Source: DATCZS01 sp036525795 (lineage in GTDB: Bacteria; Actinomycetota; Acidimicrobiia; Spongiisociales; ZC4RG35). From it: a DNA stretch of 64,000 bases. Both the position numbers and the translations under genes were made by a program. Positions within the stretch are counted from its first letter, which is position 1. Each line of letters begins with the position of its first letter. Of this stretch, positions 1 to 7,339 are shown one piece after another. Below the pieces are notes generated by a model, which was not told the origin of the DNA, ran no database searches, and saw only the letters and a program-made list of their open reading frames with translations. Location of the stretch: positions 15,264 to 79,263 of the forward strand of contig DATCZS010000123.1 of assembly GCA_036525795.1 (NCBI GenBank). The letters run 5' to 3'.

Positions 1-298
1 GCACGACGATGGAGGCGCGCATCTGCCTGACGAGATCGATCGGGGCTTCCGGCGTGATGATCTGCGGCACGACGACGCTCAGTTCGTGGCCGGTGAGGTC
101 GCAATGCGCACCGACGTGTCTGAGCACCTCGCCCATCAGCTCCACGTCGAGGATGCCGGGGACGTTGTCGATCTTGTGACGTCCCGGGGCCAGCAATGTT
201 GCCGCCATCACCTTGAGGACGGCGTTCTTGGCCCCGAGCACACCGACCGTCCCCCGGAGTGGGGCGCCACCGACGACGTGGATCTCGCTCACGTCCAT
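1..298 (-). CDS. murA: UDP-N-acetylglucosamine 1-carboxyvinyltransferase, N-terminal part
   Basis: This is the first committed enzyme of peptidoglycan synthesis; it transfers enolpyruvate from PEP to UDP-GlcNAc in the cytoplasm. Only about 99 N-terminal residues lie in the window and the gene runs off the left edge. The segment GAKNAVLKVMAATLL carries the conserved Lys-Asn pair of the substrate site, followed by ILDVELMGEVL and, near the edge, RQMRAS, all typical of MurA. The catalytic Cys lies outside. ATG at 298 is the upstream start, but a TACCGT hexamer at 300-305 sits only one base before it and seven bases before the in-frame GTG at 292. The GTG may therefore be the true, leaderless start. 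Confidence 0.9.
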   Translation of the reverse strand, partial: MDVSEIHVVGGAPLRGTVGVLGAKNAVLKVMAATLLAPGRHKIDNVPGILDVELMGEVLRHVGAHCDLTGHELSVVVPQIITPEAPIDLVRQMRASIVV

Positions 299-299
299 G

Positions 300-305
300 A
301 CGGTA
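300..305 (-). promoter_or_regulatory. Candidate -10 of murA (TACCGT)
   Basis: TACCGT on the minus strand lies 7 bases before GTG 292. That spacing would place the transcript start on the start codon and argues for GTG rather than ATG 298. Confidence 0.35.
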
Positions 306-382
306 GCGGTGGGGACCGCCAGTGCCGTCTACCCCGGCGGCCGGCCCGCGGCAGGCCGGTGACTCCGGCAGTTGCCGGCCAC

Positions 383-388
383 TACGCT
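383..388 (+). promoter_or_regulatory. Candidate -10 of rpiB (TACGCT)
   Basis: TACGCT is followed by 7 bases and then the rpiB ATG, with no Shine-Dalgarno sequence between them. Confidence 0.4.
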
Positions 389-395
389 CACCTGC

Positions 396-836
396 ATGCG
401 CGTCGCACTCGGATCGGATCACGCAGGCTATGCCCTCAAGCAGGTGCTCGCCGTGGCGCTGGCAGACGCCGGCCAGCCGGTGTTCGATCTCGGCACCCAC
501 GACGAGGAGTCGGTGGACTACCCCGACTATGCGGCCGCAGTCGGACGGGCCGTCGCCGATGGACGCGCCGACCGGGGGATCGTCGTGTGTGGATCGGGAG
601 CGGGGGCGTGCATCGCCGCCAACAAGCTGAAGGGGATCAGGGCCGCCACCGCCCACGACACCTACACCGCCCACCAGATGGTCGAGCACGACGACGTCAA
701 CGTGCTGTGCCTCGGGAGCCGTGTGATCGGCGAAGCGGTGGCCCTGGAGGTCGTGACGACATTTCTCGCAGCCCGTTTCAGCAACGAGGAGCGCCACGTC
801 CGTCGCCTGAACAAGGTGATTGCACTGGAGGGCTGA
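396..836 (+). CDS. rpiB: Ribose-5-phosphate isomerase B
   Basis: Interconverts ribose 5-phosphate and ribulose 5-phosphate in the pentose phosphate pathway. The 146-residue length fits the RpiB family. The protein starts MRVALGSDHAGY with the Asp-His sugar-phosphate pair at 8-9, has the catalytic Cys at about 65 in VVCGSGAG, and then AANKLKGIRAA. I chose ATG 396 because the family begins two residues before VALGSDHAG; the upstream TTG at 372 would add residues that are not conserved. It may receive ribose 5-phosphate made by the ribokinase at 23.9-24.7 kb. It stands alone, divergent from murA. Confidence 0.95.
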   Translation: MRVALGSDHAGYALKQVLAVALADAGQPVFDLGTHDEESVDYPDYAAAVGRAVADGRADRGIVVCGSGAGACIAANKLKGIRAATAHDTYTAHQMVEHDDVNVLCLGSRVIGEAVALEVVTTFLAARFSNEERHVRRLNKVIALEG

Positions 837-846
837 GAGCCCTTTT
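830..846 (+). terminator. Short hairpin with T-run after rpiB
   Basis: GGGCT (830-834) and AGCCC (838-842) can pair around a 3-base loop, followed by TTTT. The rpiB stop codon lies inside the hairpin, and the convergent thioredoxin gene ends at 862. The stem is short, so this is a plausible but weak intrinsic terminator. Confidence 0.45.
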
Positions 847-861
847 CGGCGCCTCGTCAGG

Positions 862-1449
862 TCAGCGGGAGGCGGCGATGTCGAGCAACTGGAGGATGCC
901 CTCTCGCCCGATCTCACCGGCAAGGCGCCCGGACACGACGCCATCGGAACCGACCACCGCCCAGAACGGGAAGGACGTCACGCCATAGGCAGCGGCGGCG
1001 CTGTTCCGCTGGTCGTCGAAGATCAGCGGCGAACTCCATCCCTCGCGCTCCAGCCAGGCCCCCGGCGGGTAGTTGACCTGGGTCTCATTGGTGGAGGTCG
1101 CCACACCCACCACCCTGAGGTCCTGCGGCACCAGCCCTTCGTCGACGATCGCCTGCAGGACCGGGACCTCGTTGCGGCAATGGGAGCACCAGTGCGCCAG
1201 AAACACCAGCACGGTCGGCCCCTGGCCGGGCGTGAAGGTGTAGTCGTCGCCCTGGATCGACGGCGCCGGCATCCCGACCGCACCATCGGACCCGGCTTCG
1301 TATGCCGGCAGCGGGTCGCCGACGACGCCGACGGTTCCGAACGCCGTGCGGTTCGAGGTATCGCCGTCCGATCCTCCTCCACCTGCCAGCACGAGGGCGA
1401 CCGCCACCACCGCCAACCCCACGACTCCCAACCACATCCAGTTCTTCAC
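862..1449 (-). CDS. Membrane-anchored thioredoxin-like (TlpA/DsbA-type) protein
   Basis: Likely extracytoplasmic thiol-disulfide oxidoreductase of 195 residues. A single hydrophobic segment at about 5-22 is followed by a Gly/Ser linker and a redoxin domain with the active site W87-C-S-H-C91 and a cis-Pro region near TSFPFWAVV. The GTG start at 1449 overlaps the stop of the DsbB-like gene (GTGA), so the two are translationally coupled. DsbB would reoxidise this partner. The TlpA/AhpC-like redoxin fold is clear; whether it oxidises or isomerises substrates cannot be read from sequence. Confidence 0.85.
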   Translation of the reverse strand: MKNWMWLGVVGLAVVAVALVLAGGGGSDGDTSNRTAFGTVGVVGDPLPAYEAGSDGAVGMPAPSIQGDDYTFTPGQGPTVLVFLAHWCSHCRNEVPVLQAIVDEGLVPQDLRVVGVATSTNETQVNYPPGAWLEREGWSSPLIFDDQRNSAAAAYGVTSFPFWAVVGSDGVVSGRLAGEIGREGILQLLDIAASR

Positions 1450-1967
1450 GGCTGCACCTCTTGGGTATCCAGCGCGGCCGCCAGCCACGCGAACGCCAGT
1501 ATCGCCAGGAACCCGGCGAGCGCCATGAACGGGATCGTGACGAACCCGAACTCCTCCACATAGCGCACCGAGCAGGGGATGCCGAGGACGCACGCCCCGA
1601 TGTCGACAGGCGTCCACTGTTCGATCAGGTGGATGATGCTGATCGTCGCTCCGACTCCCGCCAGCGACGCCGCGTACCGAAACGCGCGGCCGTCTGCGAA
1701 CACGATCGCCAGTCCGAAGACCAGCACCAACGGATACATGGCGATCCGCTGATACCAGCACAGGACGCACGGTTCCATGTTGTAGACCTCGGAATAGCCC
1801 AGGCTGCCCAGCGTCGAGGCGAGCGCAACCGCCAGTCCGCCGGAGAGGGCCATGCGAACCGTGAACCCGCCTGCCAGGCGCCGGCGAAACACCACGACGA
1901 CGAACGCCCCGGCCAGCGCCATCAGCGCCAACAGGGACGTGAAACGGGCGTAGGAAGCTGCACTCAT
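1446..1967 (-). CDS. Disulfide bond formation protein, DsbB/BdbC family
   Basis: A 173-residue multi-pass membrane protein that should pass electrons from the adjacent thioredoxin-like protein to quinone. Both cysteine pairs expected of the family are visible: C67-VL-C70 in EPCVLCWYQR and C126/C132 in GACVLGIPCS. About four to five membrane segments fill the rest. ATG 1967 was chosen because the open frame upstream reads through a tRNA-Glu 3'-half copy. That copy ends about 18 bases before the start, leaving little room for a promoter of its own. Confidence 0.87.
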   Translation of the reverse strand: MSAASYARFTSLLALMALAGAFVVVVFRRRLAGGFTVRMALSGGLAVALASTLGSLGYSEVYNMEPCVLCWYQRIAMYPLVLVFGLAIVFADGRAFRYAASLAGVGATISIIHLIEQWTPVDIGACVLGIPCSVRYVEEFGFVTIPFMALAGFLAILAFAWLAAALDTQEVQP

Positions 1968-1985
1968 CGGTTCATCTCGGACATC

Positions 1986-2036
1986 GGCAGCCCCGACCAG
2001 GTTCGAACCGACGTTTCCGGCTTGAAAGGCCGGAGC
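1986..2036 (-). repeat. Copy of the 3' half of tRNA-Glu (tRNA remnant or attachment-site repeat)
   Basis: This 51-base stretch matches 3835-3885 at all but two positions. It holds the anticodon arm with CTTTCAA loop, variable loop, T arm, 3' acceptor strand and bases just past the tRNA end. The two differences fall in the T stem and leave G-T pairs, so the arm could still fold. The expected 5' half is not recognisable upstream: only GG-T-C of the acceptor fits and the D stem fails. It is therefore a pseudo-tRNA rather than a working gene. Confidence 0.75.
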
Positions 2037-2269
2037 AGGCCCGATCCAGACATTCTGACCATGAGGGAGAACTCTAAACCGGCCTCGTAGACCCGATTCA
2101 TTCCGCTCAGTCGTGGACACGGATTCGAGCGATGTTCAGACCTCACACGGCCCGGACCGCCAAACAAACCCGTTCCGACCGCCGCTCCGAAACAGCCATG
2201 GACACTGCCGCCACCCTCCGTGGTTCGCCGAGATCCGCGAACGCACGCGGACGGCTACGAGGTGGACAG

Positions 2270-3601
2270 TCAGCGGTCTACGGCGTAGACGCGCCACGAC
2301 CCTGGCACGCCCCGCAGCTCGTGCTCGCCCCGGTCCACGAACGACACGCCCGACCCGGCGCTGATGTCCCGCACCGAGCCCGACACCAGGATCTCCCCCG
2401 CTCCCGCCATCCCGGCGATCCGCGCCCCGATGTGCACCGCCAACCCGGCGATGTCGTCGCCAACCAACTCGACCTCGCCCGTGTGAACCCCCGCCCGCAC
2501 CTCCAGCCCGTGGCGAACCGCCTCGTCGATGATCGCCTCCGCGCACCGGATCGCCCGCCCAGGCCCGTCGAACCGGGCGAGGAACCCGTCACCCGCCGAC
2601 CCGACCTCGATCCCACGGTGGGCAGCGATCTCGCGTCTGGCGGCCGCATGGTGGGTTTCCAGCAGACCGCGCCACGCGGCGTCACCCATCCGGGCCGCCC
2701 GATCGGTCGAGCCCACGAGGTCGGTGAACAGCACGGTGGCCAGCACCCGCTCCGCCTCGGGCTCCATCCGTTCACCGGTGAGGAACTCCCGAATGTCGGG
2801 GACCACGGCCTCGGGCTTCATCCAGGCCAGGTGCTCGGTCCCCGACCGTTCGACCAACCGGCCCCCGGGAATGTGCTCGGCGAGGTACCGGCCGCTCTCG
2901 ATCGGCACCACCCGGTCACCGATGCAGTGGAGGACGAGCGCCGGGACGCGGATACTCGGAAGGACCGACCGGACGTCGATCTCACGGGACGCGAGCTGCC
3001 ATGCGAGAGCCTCTCGGGGACTGGCGGCGTTGCGGAGCAGACGCGAGAGGTGCTCGGTCGCCCACGCCGGGTCGTCCAAATCCTCGCCGAAGAGGCCGAT
3101 CGCCCACCCTTCGGACGCCGAGCCCCAGCGGTCCTTGAAGCTGGCGAGGTACTCCTCGAACCATTCGTCGTCGCCATCGCCCCAGGGCCATTCTTCGTCG
3201 GACCGCTCGCGGACTTCGGCGCCCTGGAGCACGAGATGGGTGACCCGCTCGGGGTGGGCGGCGGCGAAGAGCATCGAGAGCGGCCCACCCTCCGACTCGC
3301 CCATGACGGCAGCCCGCTCGATGCCGGCGTGGTCGAGGACGGCGCGGATGTCGTCCATGCGTGTCTCGAGCGGGGTGCCCGGGGTGCCACGCGACGAAAG
3401 ACCCATGCCGCGCTTGTCGTAGACGATGAGCCGGCAGAACTCCCCCAGCGCCTCGGAGAAGCGACGGAAGAGCGGAAATGCCCAGTTGACGTCGAGATGG
3501 CTGACATACCCGAGGGTCCAGATGAGCGGGATGTCGCCCTCACCCGTGATCGTGTAGGCGATGTCGGCCTCATCGGCGGGCGCGTAGTGGATCTCGGGCA
3601 T
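2270..3601 (-). CDS. Alpha/beta hydrolase fused to a class III adenylate/guanylate cyclase domain
   Basis: A 443-residue two-domain protein. Residues 1 to about 270 form an alpha/beta hydrolase with nucleophile elbow GESEGG (Ser103) and a late SGTEHLAWM likely supplying the His. Residues about 284-443 form a class III nucleotidyl cyclase domain, with metal-binding FTDLVGST and a GSAGDGFLARFDGPGRA motif. Such fusions are known in actinobacteria, often described as hydrolase-linked cyclases; the ligand is unknown. ATG 3601 sits 6 bases from TACCCT (3608-3613). This is the only gene between the intact tRNA-Glu and its 3'-half copy. Whether the product is cAMP or cGMP is not decided by the sequence. 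Confidence 0.85.
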   Translation of the reverse strand: MPEIHYAPADEADIAYTITGEGDIPLIWTLGYVSHLDVNWAFPLFRRFSEALGEFCRLIVYDKRGMGLSSRGTPGTPLETRMDDIRAVLDHAGIERAAVMGESEGGPLSMLFAAAHPERVTHLVLQGAEVRERSDEEWPWGDGDDEWFEEYLASFKDRWGSASEGWAIGLFGEDLDDPAWATEHLSRLLRNAASPREALAWQLASREIDVRSVLPSIRVPALVLHCIGDRVVPIESGRYLAEHIPGGRLVERSGTEHLAWMKPEAVVPDIREFLTGERMEPEAERVLATVLFTDLVGSTDRAARMGDAAWRGLLETHHAAARREIAAHRGIEVGSAGDGFLARFDGPGRAIRCAEAIIDEAVRHGLEVRAGVHTGEVELVGDDIAGLAVHIGARIAGMAGAGEILVSGSVRDISAGSGVSFVDRGEHELRGVPGSWRVYAVDR

Positions 3602-3607
3602 GGAGTC

Positions 3608-3613
3608 AGGGTA
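3608..3613 (-). promoter_or_regulatory. Candidate -10 of hydrolase-cyclase gene (TACCCT)
   Basis: TACCCT, 6-base spacer, ATG 3601. No Shine-Dalgarno sequence fits in between. Confidence 0.4.
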
Positions 3614-3836
3614 CCCATTCGTCGCGATCGTCCTCATTGGTCGGTCCACTGGATCTGCTTCTGCGGGCGGTTCGACGCCGCCTCATCGGATGCGTATGTC
3701 CGCGGAAGGAGAGACCAAACTCGGGGGCACCGCCAACCCGCGGCCAGCCGCCCAAAGCGGCCCGGCCGGGCGAATCCGGGGAATCGACGGAACGCAGGTC
3801 CGTGAAGCGCCCACCACAGCAGGCGATGTGAATCGG

Positions 3837-3909
3837 CAGCCCCGACCAGGTTCGAACTGGCGTTTCCGGCTTGAAAGGCCGGCGTCCTAGACCACTGGAC
3901 GACGGGGCC
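3837..3909 (-). tRNA. tRNA-Glu (anticodon TTC)
   Basis: A 73-base cloverleaf read on the minus strand. The acceptor GGCCCCG pairs with CGGGGCT (first pair G-T), the D stem is GTCC/GGAC, and the anticodon stem CCGGC/GCCGG encloses CTTTCAA, giving anticodon TTC. The T arm is GCCAG-TTCGAAC-CTGGT and the discriminator base is G. The terminal CCA is not encoded (CCG follows). The gltX gene for its own synthetase lies immediately upstream in the same orientation. Confidence 0.93.
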
Positions 3910-4017
3910 AGGTTGTACGGGGGTCCGCCCCCGGGACAAGAGGCTAATCGGGCGGCAGGAGTGCCTCGACGCACCGGCGCTGCCGCGAACCCCGGTTCCG
4001 GTCGGTGACCTCCGAGG

Positions 4018-5439
4018 TCAGTCGAATCGCCGGCGGGCGGATCGGATCCGCTCCAGCGTACGGTCGGGGCCGAGAACGGCGATCGACTCGAACAGCGGCG
4101 GGCTGACCGTGGATCCGGTCACCGCCACCCGCACCGGCTGCAACCCCTTGCGGGCTCCGATCTGGAGTTGCTCGAGCATCGACCGCAGCGCCTGTTCCAC
4201 CGACTCGTGATCGAAGGCCTCGAGCGCATCGAGCTTCTCGGCCGCCACGTCGAGCACCGCTCCCACCCCGTCGGCGGTCATCACCTTCTCCCACGACTCC
4301 TCCTCGATGGCGAGATCGTCCGTGTAGAGAAACGCCACCTGGGAGGGCACCTCGGTCAGCACCTTCGTCCGCTCCTGGACGAGAGGGGCGATGCGCTCGA
4401 ACGTCGCCCGCTGGCCCTCGTCGGGAGGGTGGCCCAGCCCGGCGGCGAGGAACGGCATCGCCTGTTCGATGAAGACGGCGGGCGGCATCGCCCGCAGATA
4501 CTCGCCGTTCATCCACTGGAGCTTGTCCTCGTCGAAGATCGCCGGGTTCTTCGAGACCTTGTCGAGGTCGAACGCTCCAATCGCCTCGTCGACGGTGAAG
4601 ATCGTGCGGTCCTCTCCCGGAGACCAGCCCAGCAGGGCGAGCGCGTTGAAGATGGCGTCCCGGAGGTATCCCGCATCGATGTAGTGCCGCAACGAGGTAT
4701 CGCCGTGGCGCTTCGACAGCTTCTTGCCGTCCGGGCCGAACAACAGCGGAAGGTGGGCGTAGACCGCCGGATCGGCGCCCATCGCCCGGGCGAGCAGGAT
4801 GTGCTTGGGCGTCGACGACAGCAGGTCCTCGCCCCGCACCACGTGGGTGATGCCGTAGTCGACGTCGTCGACGGTGGACGCCAGGTGGTAGGTGGGCGTT
4901 CCGTCCGAGCGCAGGATCACGAAGTCGTCGACGCTGTCGGCCTCGAACCGCATGTCGTCGCGAACCACATCGTGGAACTCGATGGCCTCATCTGCGGGGA
5001 CCGCCATCCGAATGACCCCCGAGTCGGCCTCTTCTTCGAGACGGCGGATGTAGAAGCCGGGATGACGACCCTCCTTCTGCGCCTTGGTCCGCAACTCCTC
5101 GAGCAGCTCGGCGGGACGGTCGTCGTAGTAGGCGGCGCCCGACTCCACCAGGGACTGTGCGACCTGGCGGTACCGCTCGAAACGATCCGACTGCCGGTAC
5201 GTCCCGTGGGGACCGCCGACCTCCACCCCCTCGTCCCAGTCCAGCCCGAGCCAGCGGAGCGAGCCGAGGATGTCCTCCTCGAACCGGGCTTCGGACCGCT
5301 CGGTGTCGGTGTCGTCGATCCGAACGATGAAGGTGCCGCCGTGGTGGCGGGCGAAGAGCCAGTTGAACAGCGCCGAGCGGGCCGTGCCCACGTGCAGGAA
5401 TCCGGTGGGCGACGGGGCGATGCGGACCCGCACGGTCAT
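4018..5439 (-). CDS. gltX: Glutamyl-tRNA synthetase
   Basis: Charges tRNA-Glu with glutamate in the cytoplasm; 473 residues, normal length. The class I HIGH-type motif appears as PSPTGFLHVGTARSAL near residues 9-24 and the KMSKS-type motif as KKLSKRHGD around 240. WMNGEYLR and a C-terminal anticodon-binding half follow. ATG 5439 overlaps the stop of the fumarylacetoacetase-family gene by ATGA, so both share a transcript. The next gene downstream is tRNA-Glu itself. Confidence 0.96.
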   Translation of the reverse strand: MTVRVRIAPSPTGFLHVGTARSALFNWLFARHHGGTFIVRIDDTDTERSEARFEEDILGSLRWLGLDWDEGVEVGGPHGTYRQSDRFERYRQVAQSLVESGAAYYDDRPAELLEELRTKAQKEGRHPGFYIRRLEEEADSGVIRMAVPADEAIEFHDVVRDDMRFEADSVDDFVILRSDGTPTYHLASTVDDVDYGITHVVRGEDLLSSTPKHILLARAMGADPAVYAHLPLLFGPDGKKLSKRHGDTSLRHYIDAGYLRDAIFNALALLGWSPGEDRTIFTVDEAIGAFDLDKVSKNPAIFDEDKLQWMNGEYLRAMPPAVFIEQAMPFLAAGLGHPPDEGQRATFERIAPLVQERTKVLTEVPSQVAFLYTDDLAIEEESWEKVMTADGVGAVLDVAAEKLDALEAFDHESVEQALRSMLEQLQIGARKGLQPVRVAVTGSTVSPPLFESIAVLGPDRTLERIRSARRRFD

Positions 5440-6203
5440 GCCCGCGTGCCCACGGCGTGGTTGGCCAGCACACCGATCCCGTCGATCTCCACCTCGACCA
5501 GATCCCCGGCGGTGATCGGGCCCACCCCCGATGGGGTGCCCGTGAGGATCACATCTCCCGGAAGCAGCGTCATCACCGACGAGATGAACTCGAGCGACTC
5601 TGCCACCCCGAACACCATCTCGGAGGTGAAGCCGGCCTGGCGTATCTCGCCGTTCACCCTGCACATCACCGCCATCTTCTCCAGCGGGTCGAACTCGGTC
5701 TCGATGGCCGGACCGAGCGGGCAGAACGTGTCGAACCCCTTCGCCCGGGTCAGATCGCGATCCTGGCGCTGCAGGTCACGGGCGGTCACGTCGTTGGCCG
5801 CCGTATAGCCGAGGATGTACTGCGACGCGTCCTCTGCGGCCACGTTCCGTGCGATCTTGCCGACGACCACGGCCAACTCGGCCTCGTGATGCACTTCGCG
5901 GGACTGTGGAGGGAGGACGATGCGGGCGTCGGGACCGATCACGCTCGTCGCCGGCTTCAGGAAGATCTGGGGCTCCTCGGCGACCTCGCCCCCCATCTCG
6001 TCCGCGTGGTCGACGTAGTTGCGGCCCAGACACACCAGTTTGGAGGGAAGAACCGGCGAGAGCAGCTGGACCCGTTCCCACGGAATCATCGTCTCGGTGG
6101 CCTCCCAGGCGAAGAAGGGGCTTCCGTGGTAGAGGGTGACACCCCCCCCTTCGGCCAGTCCGTAGGCAATGTCGTCGTCTGTGCGGAATCGAACGATCTT
6201 CAT
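5436..6203 (-). CDS. Fumarylacetoacetate hydrolase family protein
   Basis: A 255-residue FAH-fold enzyme with the usual short N-terminal domain and the catalytic domain starting at LGRNYVDHADE. Metal-binding acidic residues are seen in HHEAELAVVVG and in NDVTARDLQ, and the family's closing motif appears as GDVILTGTPSGVG. Members hydrolyse or decarboxylate acylpyruvates, oxaloacetate or homoprotocatechuate intermediates, and the exact substrate is not evident here. It leads the gltX transcript. TACTCT (6212-6217) lies 8 bases before ATG 6203. Confidence 0.88.
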   Translation of the reverse strand: MKIVRFRTDDDIAYGLAEGGGVTLYHGSPFFAWEATETMIPWERVQLLSPVLPSKLVCLGRNYVDHADEMGGEVAEEPQIFLKPATSVIGPDARIVLPPQSREVHHEAELAVVVGKIARNVAAEDASQYILGYTAANDVTARDLQRQDRDLTRAKGFDTFCPLGPAIETEFDPLEKMAVMCRVNGEIRQAGFTSEMVFGVAESLEFISSVMTLLPGDVILTGTPSGVGPITAGDLVEVEIDGIGVLANHAVGTRA

Positions 6204-6211
6204 CGGAGAGG

Positions 6212-6217
6212 AGAGTA
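6212..6217 (-). promoter_or_regulatory. Candidate -10 of the FAH-gltX operon (TACTCT)
   Basis: TACTCT with an 8-base spacer to ATG 6203. It would drive the two-gene FAH-gltX transcript. Confidence 0.38.
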
Positions 6218-6260
6218 GGGAACCGGGCGACGAAGCGGCGAAGCGGCCCGCCGCCGCGCC

Positions 6261-6740
6261 TCAGTCCCGGGCGAGGCGACCGCTCAACTCGGTGGGGTCG
6301 AGGCGCAGCAGATCCGTTCCGACCTCGGCGACGGCCTTGCGGCCCCTGGGCTTTTCGTGGGCGGTGGCCTCTACCCAGCTCTGCCTGCGCTCGGCGAGGT
6401 CCTCGCGGGGAACCTCGCCCAAGCCGCAGAGCAGCCTGGCCACCTCGAGGTCCTCATTGGTGGGGGCACGGCCGAACAACGCCGCACGCGCCCCCATCAG
6501 CGCAGCGAGCACCTGCTCGAGCGGTTCGGTTCGATCAGGGAGGTCGGCTGCCCGGATGAGACGGTAGGCGAACCCGGTGTCCGGGCCGGGAGTGCCGAAC
6601 CCGTCTCCGCGCGGGACCTGATCCGGGGCCGTGATGACACCGGGCTTGGAGCTCGGGGCCCAGCGCCGGGCGGCAGCAGGCCTGGGCTCGGATCTGGGTC
6701 GATCGCCGGGGGTCAGTTCGATGTTGGGCTGCTGAGCCAC
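6261..6740 (-). CDS. Uncharacterised protein, 159 residues
   Basis: I do not recognise a family. The first 50 residues are low in structure and rich in Pro, Arg and Gly. The remainder looks helical and charged, with DRTEPLEQVLAALMGARAALFG and a basic segment EKPRGRKAVAE. There is no signal peptide or membrane segment. The start is GTG 6740; a GGAG about 11 bases upstream could serve as ribosome site. It lies between pgpA and the FAH operon with gaps on both sides. The regular coding pattern and the lack of a better frame on the other strand support a real gene. Confidence 0.6.
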   Translation of the reverse strand: MAQQPNIELTPGDRPRSEPRPAAARRWAPSSKPGVITAPDQVPRGDGFGTPGPDTGFAYRLIRAADLPDRTEPLEQVLAALMGARAALFGRAPTNEDLEVARLLCGLGEVPREDLAERRQSWVEATAHEKPRGRKAVAEVGTDLLRLDPTELSGRLARD

Positions 6741-6806
6741 CGTGCGGGTTCACTCCGTGATGCGGGCCGCCTGATCATGCCGCCCGGCATTGGCTCAGGC
6801 AAGTCC

Positions 6807-7286
6807 TCATCCACCCAGTGCCAGCGTCACCAGCGCACCGGCCGCCAGCCCGTAGCCGCCCGCCACGAGATCGTCGGCCGTGATGCCCACGCCGCCGCCG
6901 AGCCGTTCCGCCGCGGCCACACCGGGAAATGCCGATTTGAAGATGTCCGCAGCCCGGAACACGGCCCACGCCACCAGGGCCGCCGGGACTCCCAGACCGA
7001 TCGTCGCCACGAAGGTCCCGGCCGCCTCGTCGACGACCACCCAGCCGGGGTCACCTTCCTTGCCTCCCTCCCGGGCCGGGTCGGAGGCAAAGGGCGAGCT
7101 GGCCCACACCGAGACGATCCCCACGACGACCGCCGCCGCCAGCTGCGCCCCCCATCCGAGCCGACCGAGAAGAAGCGCCATCCCGAGCGCGAGGACCGAC
7201 CCGACGGTGCCGGACCCCATGTCGGAGCCACGCCACCGCCGCAGGAGCAAACCTGTCCCGAACCACGAGGCGATGAGGCGGCGCAT
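6807..7286 (-). CDS. pgpA: Phosphatidylglycerophosphatase A
   Basis: Dephosphorylates phosphatidylglycerophosphate to phosphatidylglycerol in the membrane. The 159-residue protein keeps the PgpA hallmarks DPGWVVVDEAAGTFVA, FRAADIFK and AERLGGGVGITADDLVAG, with several hydrophobic helices between them. The usual Pro after FK is replaced (FKSAFPG). ATG 7286 follows TACGCT (7294-7299) by 7 bases. It is divergent from the S9 peptidase gene. Confidence 0.9.
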   Translation of the reverse strand: MRRLIASWFGTGLLLRRWRGSDMGSGTVGSVLALGMALLLGRLGWGAQLAAAVVVGIVSVWASSPFASDPAREGGKEGDPGWVVVDEAAGTFVATIGLGVPAALVAWAVFRAADIFKSAFPGVAAAERLGGGVGITADDLVAGGYGLAAGALVTLALGG

Positions 7287-7293
7287 GCCAGGC

Positions 7294-7299
7294 AGCGTA
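7294..7299 (-). promoter_or_regulatory. Candidate -10 of pgpA (TACGCT)
   Basis: TACGCT followed by a 7-base spacer and ATG 7286, the same hexamer and spacer as upstream of rpiB. Confidence 0.4.
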
Positions 7300-7339
7300 C
7301 CGATGGGCGGTATCGTCGGCGCTCAAACCTGGAGGAGCC

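Noticed and set aside
1986..2070. A second working tRNA-Glu
   Set aside because: The 5' acceptor strand and D stem cannot be formed from the upstream sequence; only the 3' half is preserved.
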